In this document: in pieces, positions 5,839-8,030 of the stretch
Numbering within the stretch: position 1 is the first letter of the stretch
Layout of the letters: every line of letters begins with the position of its first letter
Source of the DNA: an uncultured Micrococcus sp.
GTDB lineage: Bacteria; Actinomycetota; Actinomycetes; Actinomycetales; Micrococcaceae
Direction of reading: 5' to 3'
NCBI GenBank assembly: GCA_946222435.1
Contig: CAMIOJ010000090.1
Coordinates: forward strand, 1-8,030
Length of the DNA: 8,030 bases
Notes under the pieces: model-generated
Database searches by the model: none
Seen by the model: the letters and a program-made list of their open reading frames with translations, nothing else
Told to the model about the DNA's origin: nothing
Program-made: the position numbers and the translations under genes

Positions 5839-7953
5839 GTGGAGAAGCCTCAGAACGTCGCCGTGTCCGCCGATCGTCCGGTCTCCGTCTCCGGAGCCCG
5901 GCCCGTGACCCTCACGGGCCGCATCCCCGTCACGGAGGTGGAGCCGGTCGTCGAGGGCGGCCGCTTCCCGGCCAAGGCCGTGGTGGGGGAGGACGTCCCC
6001 GTCCGCGCCACCGTCTTCCGTGAGGGCCATGACGGGCTCGGCGCCACGGCCCGCCTGATCGACCCGGACGGCACCGAGGTGCAGCGCGTCCACATGCGCC
6101 CCGGCCGTCCCGGCATGGACGAGTTCCTGGCCACCCTCCGTCCGTCCCGGACGGGCCTGCATCACTTCGTGGTGGAGGGATGGTCGGACCCGGTGGGCAC
6201 CTGGCACCACGCGGCCGCGGTGAAGATCGCCGCGGGCGTGGACGTGGAGCTGATGCTGGACGAGGGCGAGGCCCTGTTCGCCCGCGCCGCCGAGGATGAG
6301 ACCCGCTCCGCGCGGGACCGTGCGCTCTTCGAGGCCGCCGCCCGCGGGCTCGCGGACACCTCCCGGGACCCGGCCGAGCGTCTGGCCGCCGCCGAGGACC
6401 CGGACCTGGCCGCCGCGCTCGCCGAGCGCCCGATCCGCGAGCTGCTCTCCAGCTCGGAGGAGTGCCCGCTGGACGTCCAGCGGGACCTGGCCGGCCGCGG
6501 CGGCTGGTACGAGTTCTTCCCGCGCTCCGAGGGCGCCCGGTTCGACGAGGCCACCGGCACCTGGCACTCCGGCACCTTCGCCACCGCGGCCAAGCGCATC
6601 CCGGCGGTGGCCGCCATGGGCTTCCAGGTGCTCTACGTCCCGCCGATCCACCCGATCGGCCACGCCCACCGCAAGGGCCCGAACAACACGCTGACCGCCG
6701 GCGAGCAGGACCCGGGCTCGCCCTGGGCCATCGGCGCCGAGGCCGGCGGCCATGACGCGGTGCACCCGGACCTCGGCACGCTGGAGGACTTCGACGCCTT
6801 CGTCGCAGCCACCCGGGAGAACGGCCTCGAGCTGGCCCTGGACCTGGCCCTGCAGTGCGCCCCGGACCACCCGTGGGTGACGGAGCACCCGGAGTGGTTC
6901 ACCACCCGGGTGGACGGCACCATCGCGTACGCGGAGAACCCGCCGAAGAAGTACCAGGACATCTACCCGCTGAACTTCGACAACGACCCGCAGGGCCTGG
7001 CCGACGCCGTCCTCGAGGTGGTGCGCGGCTGGGTCGCCCGCGGGGTGCACATCTTCCGCGTGGACAACCCCCACACCAAGCCCCTGTGGTTCTGGGAGTG
7101 GCTGATCGCGAAGGTCCGTGCGGAGACCCCGGAGGTCGTGTTCCTGGCTGAGGCGTTCACCCGCCCGGCGATGATGCACGCCCTCGGCCGGATCGGCTTC
7201 CAGCAGTCCTACGGCTACTTCACCTGGCGGAACACGCGGGAGGAGCTCGCGGAGTACCTGGAGGAGGTCACGTCCGAGACGGCCGGGTTCTACCGGCCGA
7301 ACTTCTTCGTGAACACCCCGGACATCCTCACCGAGTACCTGCAGCGCGGCGGTCCCGGCGCCTTCCGCATCCGCGCCGTGGTGGCCGCGATGTCCAACCC
7401 GCTGTGGGGCGTCTATGCCGGCTTCGAGCTGTTCGAGCACGTGCCTCGCCCGGGCGCGGAGGAGTACATCGACTCCGAGAAGTACGAGTACCGTCCGCGT
7501 GACTGGGCCGGCGCGGAGGCCGCGGGCCAGTCCCTCGCCCCGTACCTGACCCGGCTCAACGAGATCCGTGCGCAGCATCCGGCGCTGAGGGACCTGCAGA
7601 ACCTGACCCTGCACTCGTCCACCCACCCGGAGGTCCTCGTCTTCTCCAAGCGCCGTGCCGCGGTACCGGAGGGCACGCACGCCGAGGCGGAGGCCGTCTC
7701 GGACGCCCCGGCCGGCACCCCGGACGACGTCGTCCTGGTGGCCGTGGCCTGCGACCCGCACCATGTCTCCGAGGCGTCACTGGACCTGGACTTCGAGGCG
7801 CTCGGGGTCCGCGAGCAGGACCGGGACGAGCACGGCCGCATCGAGGTCGAGGACCTGCTGACCGGTCAACGCTGGCACTGGGACGAGCGTCCCTACGTCC
7901 GCCTGGACCCGTGGGAGGAGCCGGCCCACATCCTGCGGATCGTCCGCCGCTGA
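5839..7953 (+). CDS. glgE: Maltose-1-phosphate alpha-1,4-glucan maltosyltransferase (GH13_3)
   Basis: GlgE transfers maltosyl units from alpha-maltose-1-phosphate to the non-reducing end of alpha-1,4-glucans in the cytoplasm. The 704-residue length is close to that of known GlgE proteins. An N-terminal beta-rich domain (about 20-140) and a helical insert precede the GH13 barrel, which starts near GWYEFFPRS (about 222-230). The catalytic triad is complete: nucleophile D409 in FRVDNPHTKP, acid/base E438 in LAEAF and D495 in NTPDIL, with the same spacing as in Streptomyces GlgE. Donor-phosphate residues also line up: K279 (HRKGPNN), Q339, K370, Y372 and N410. S294 in GSPWAIG corresponds to the serine of the mycobacterial enzyme, where Streptomyces has valine (from memory). 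Start is GTG at 5839, probably leaderless. The partners treS, pep2 and glgB are not in the window. Confidence 0.96.
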   Translation: MEKPQNVAVSADRPVSVSGARPVTLTGRIPVTEVEPVVEGGRFPAKAVVGEDVPVRATVFREGHDGLGATARLIDPDGTEVQRVHMRPGRPGMDEFLATLRPSRTGLHHFVVEGWSDPVGTWHHAAAVKIAAGVDVELMLDEGEALFARAAEDETRSARDRALFEAAARGLADTSRDPAERLAAAEDPDLAAALAERPIRELLSSSEECPLDVQRDLAGRGGWYEFFPRSEGARFDEATGTWHSGTFATAAKRIPAVAAMGFQVLYVPPIHPIGHAHRKGPNNTLTAGEQDPGSPWAIGAEAGGHDAVHPDLGTLEDFDAFVAATRENGLELALDLALQCAPDHPWVTEHPEWFTTRVDGTIAYAENPPKKYQDIYPLNFDNDPQGLADAVLEVVRGWVARGVHIFRVDNPHTKPLWFWEWLIAKVRAETPEVVFLAEAFTRPAMMHALGRIGFQQSYGYFTWRNTREELAEYLEEVTSETAGFYRPNFFVNTPDILTEYLQRGGPGAFRIRAVVAAMSNPLWGVYAGFELFEHVPRPGAEEYIDSEKYEYRPRDWAGAEAAGQSLAPYLTRLNEIRAQHPALRDLQNLTLHSSTHPEVLVFSKRRAAVPEGTHAEAEAVSDAPAGTPDDVVLVAVACDPHHVSEASLDLDFEALGVREQDRDEHGRIEVEDLLTGQRWHWDERPYVRLDPWEEPAHILRIVRR

Positions 7954-7956
7954 GGC

Positions 7957-7973
7957 GGGCGGCCGTCGTCGTG
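7957..7973 (+). repeat. Intergenic 17-mer repeat, copy 3
   Basis: GGGCGGCCGTCGTCGTG is identical to 1556-1572. This copy contains the left arm of the glgE terminator-like hairpin, which suggests the repeated sequence is a reused terminator arm or a small dispersed element. Confidence 0.6.
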
Positions 7974-7997
7974 GGACATCCCTTCCCGACGACGGCC
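7961..7997 (+). terminator. Terminator-like hairpin after glgE
   Basis: GGCCGTCGTCG (7961-7971) pairs perfectly with CGACGACGGCC (7987-7997). With a bulged T, GGGA (7973-7976) can pair with TTCC (7983-7986) to extend the stem. It begins 7 nt after the glgE stop codon and has no T-run. A second GC-rich inverted repeat, GCACCG/CGGTGC (8017-8022 and 8025-8030), reaches the window edge, so the structure may continue. Confidence 0.7.
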
Positions 7998-8030
7998 CCG
8001 CACCCGACGCGGACCGGCACCGTCCGGTGC

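Overview
The window is a stretch of very G+C-rich chromosome with six long, co-directional genes, all on the + strand. The gene families point to an actinobacterium: a CysS-RlmB pair in which RlmB has a lysine-rich N-terminal extension, and GlgE, the enzyme of the GlgE glucan pathway. I could find no in-frame AGA or ATA codon in any of the six large genes. That fits a Micrococcus-like or related Micrococcaceae genome, but the genus is an inference and not proven here.

Layout. (1) Positions 29-1495: cysS (cysteinyl-tRNA synthetase), starting on GTG just downstream of a TAGGAT box, so probably leaderless. (2) Positions 1606-2613: rlmB/trmH-type 23S rRNA 2'-O-methyltransferase. It is preceded by its own likely promoter and a 16-codon candidate upstream ORF whose stop codon overlaps the rlmB ribosome-binding site. 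(3) Positions 2802-5690: a three-gene ABC importer operon (lipoprotein receptor, permease, ATPase) of the tryptophan/ABC_sub_bind type. Upstream is a 188-bp region with an 18-bp palindrome and two strong inverted repeats. A hairpin lies between receptor and permease, the permease and ATPase genes overlap by 8 bp, and two tandem hairpins end the operon. (4) Positions 5839-7953: glgE (maltose-1-phosphate maltosyltransferase), again starting on GTG directly after a TANNNT box, followed by a terminator-like hairpin.

How the genes fit together. cysS and rlmB are translation genes often found side by side in actinobacteria. The importer is a self-contained uptake system with its own control region. 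glgE adds maltosyl units from maltose-1-phosphate to alpha-glucans; its usual partners (treS, pep2, glgB) are not in the window. No gene-free stretch exceeds 300 bases. There are no tRNA or rRNA genes, insertion sequences, CRISPR arrays or signs of recent transfer.

The genes are ordinary chromosomal ones and I see no new multi-gene system. The parts most worth a second look are between the genes: the candidate leaderless upstream ORF before rlmB (its AGA codon is odd for this genome), the palindrome and leader structures before the importer, and a 15-17 nt sequence repeated in three separate intergenic regions.
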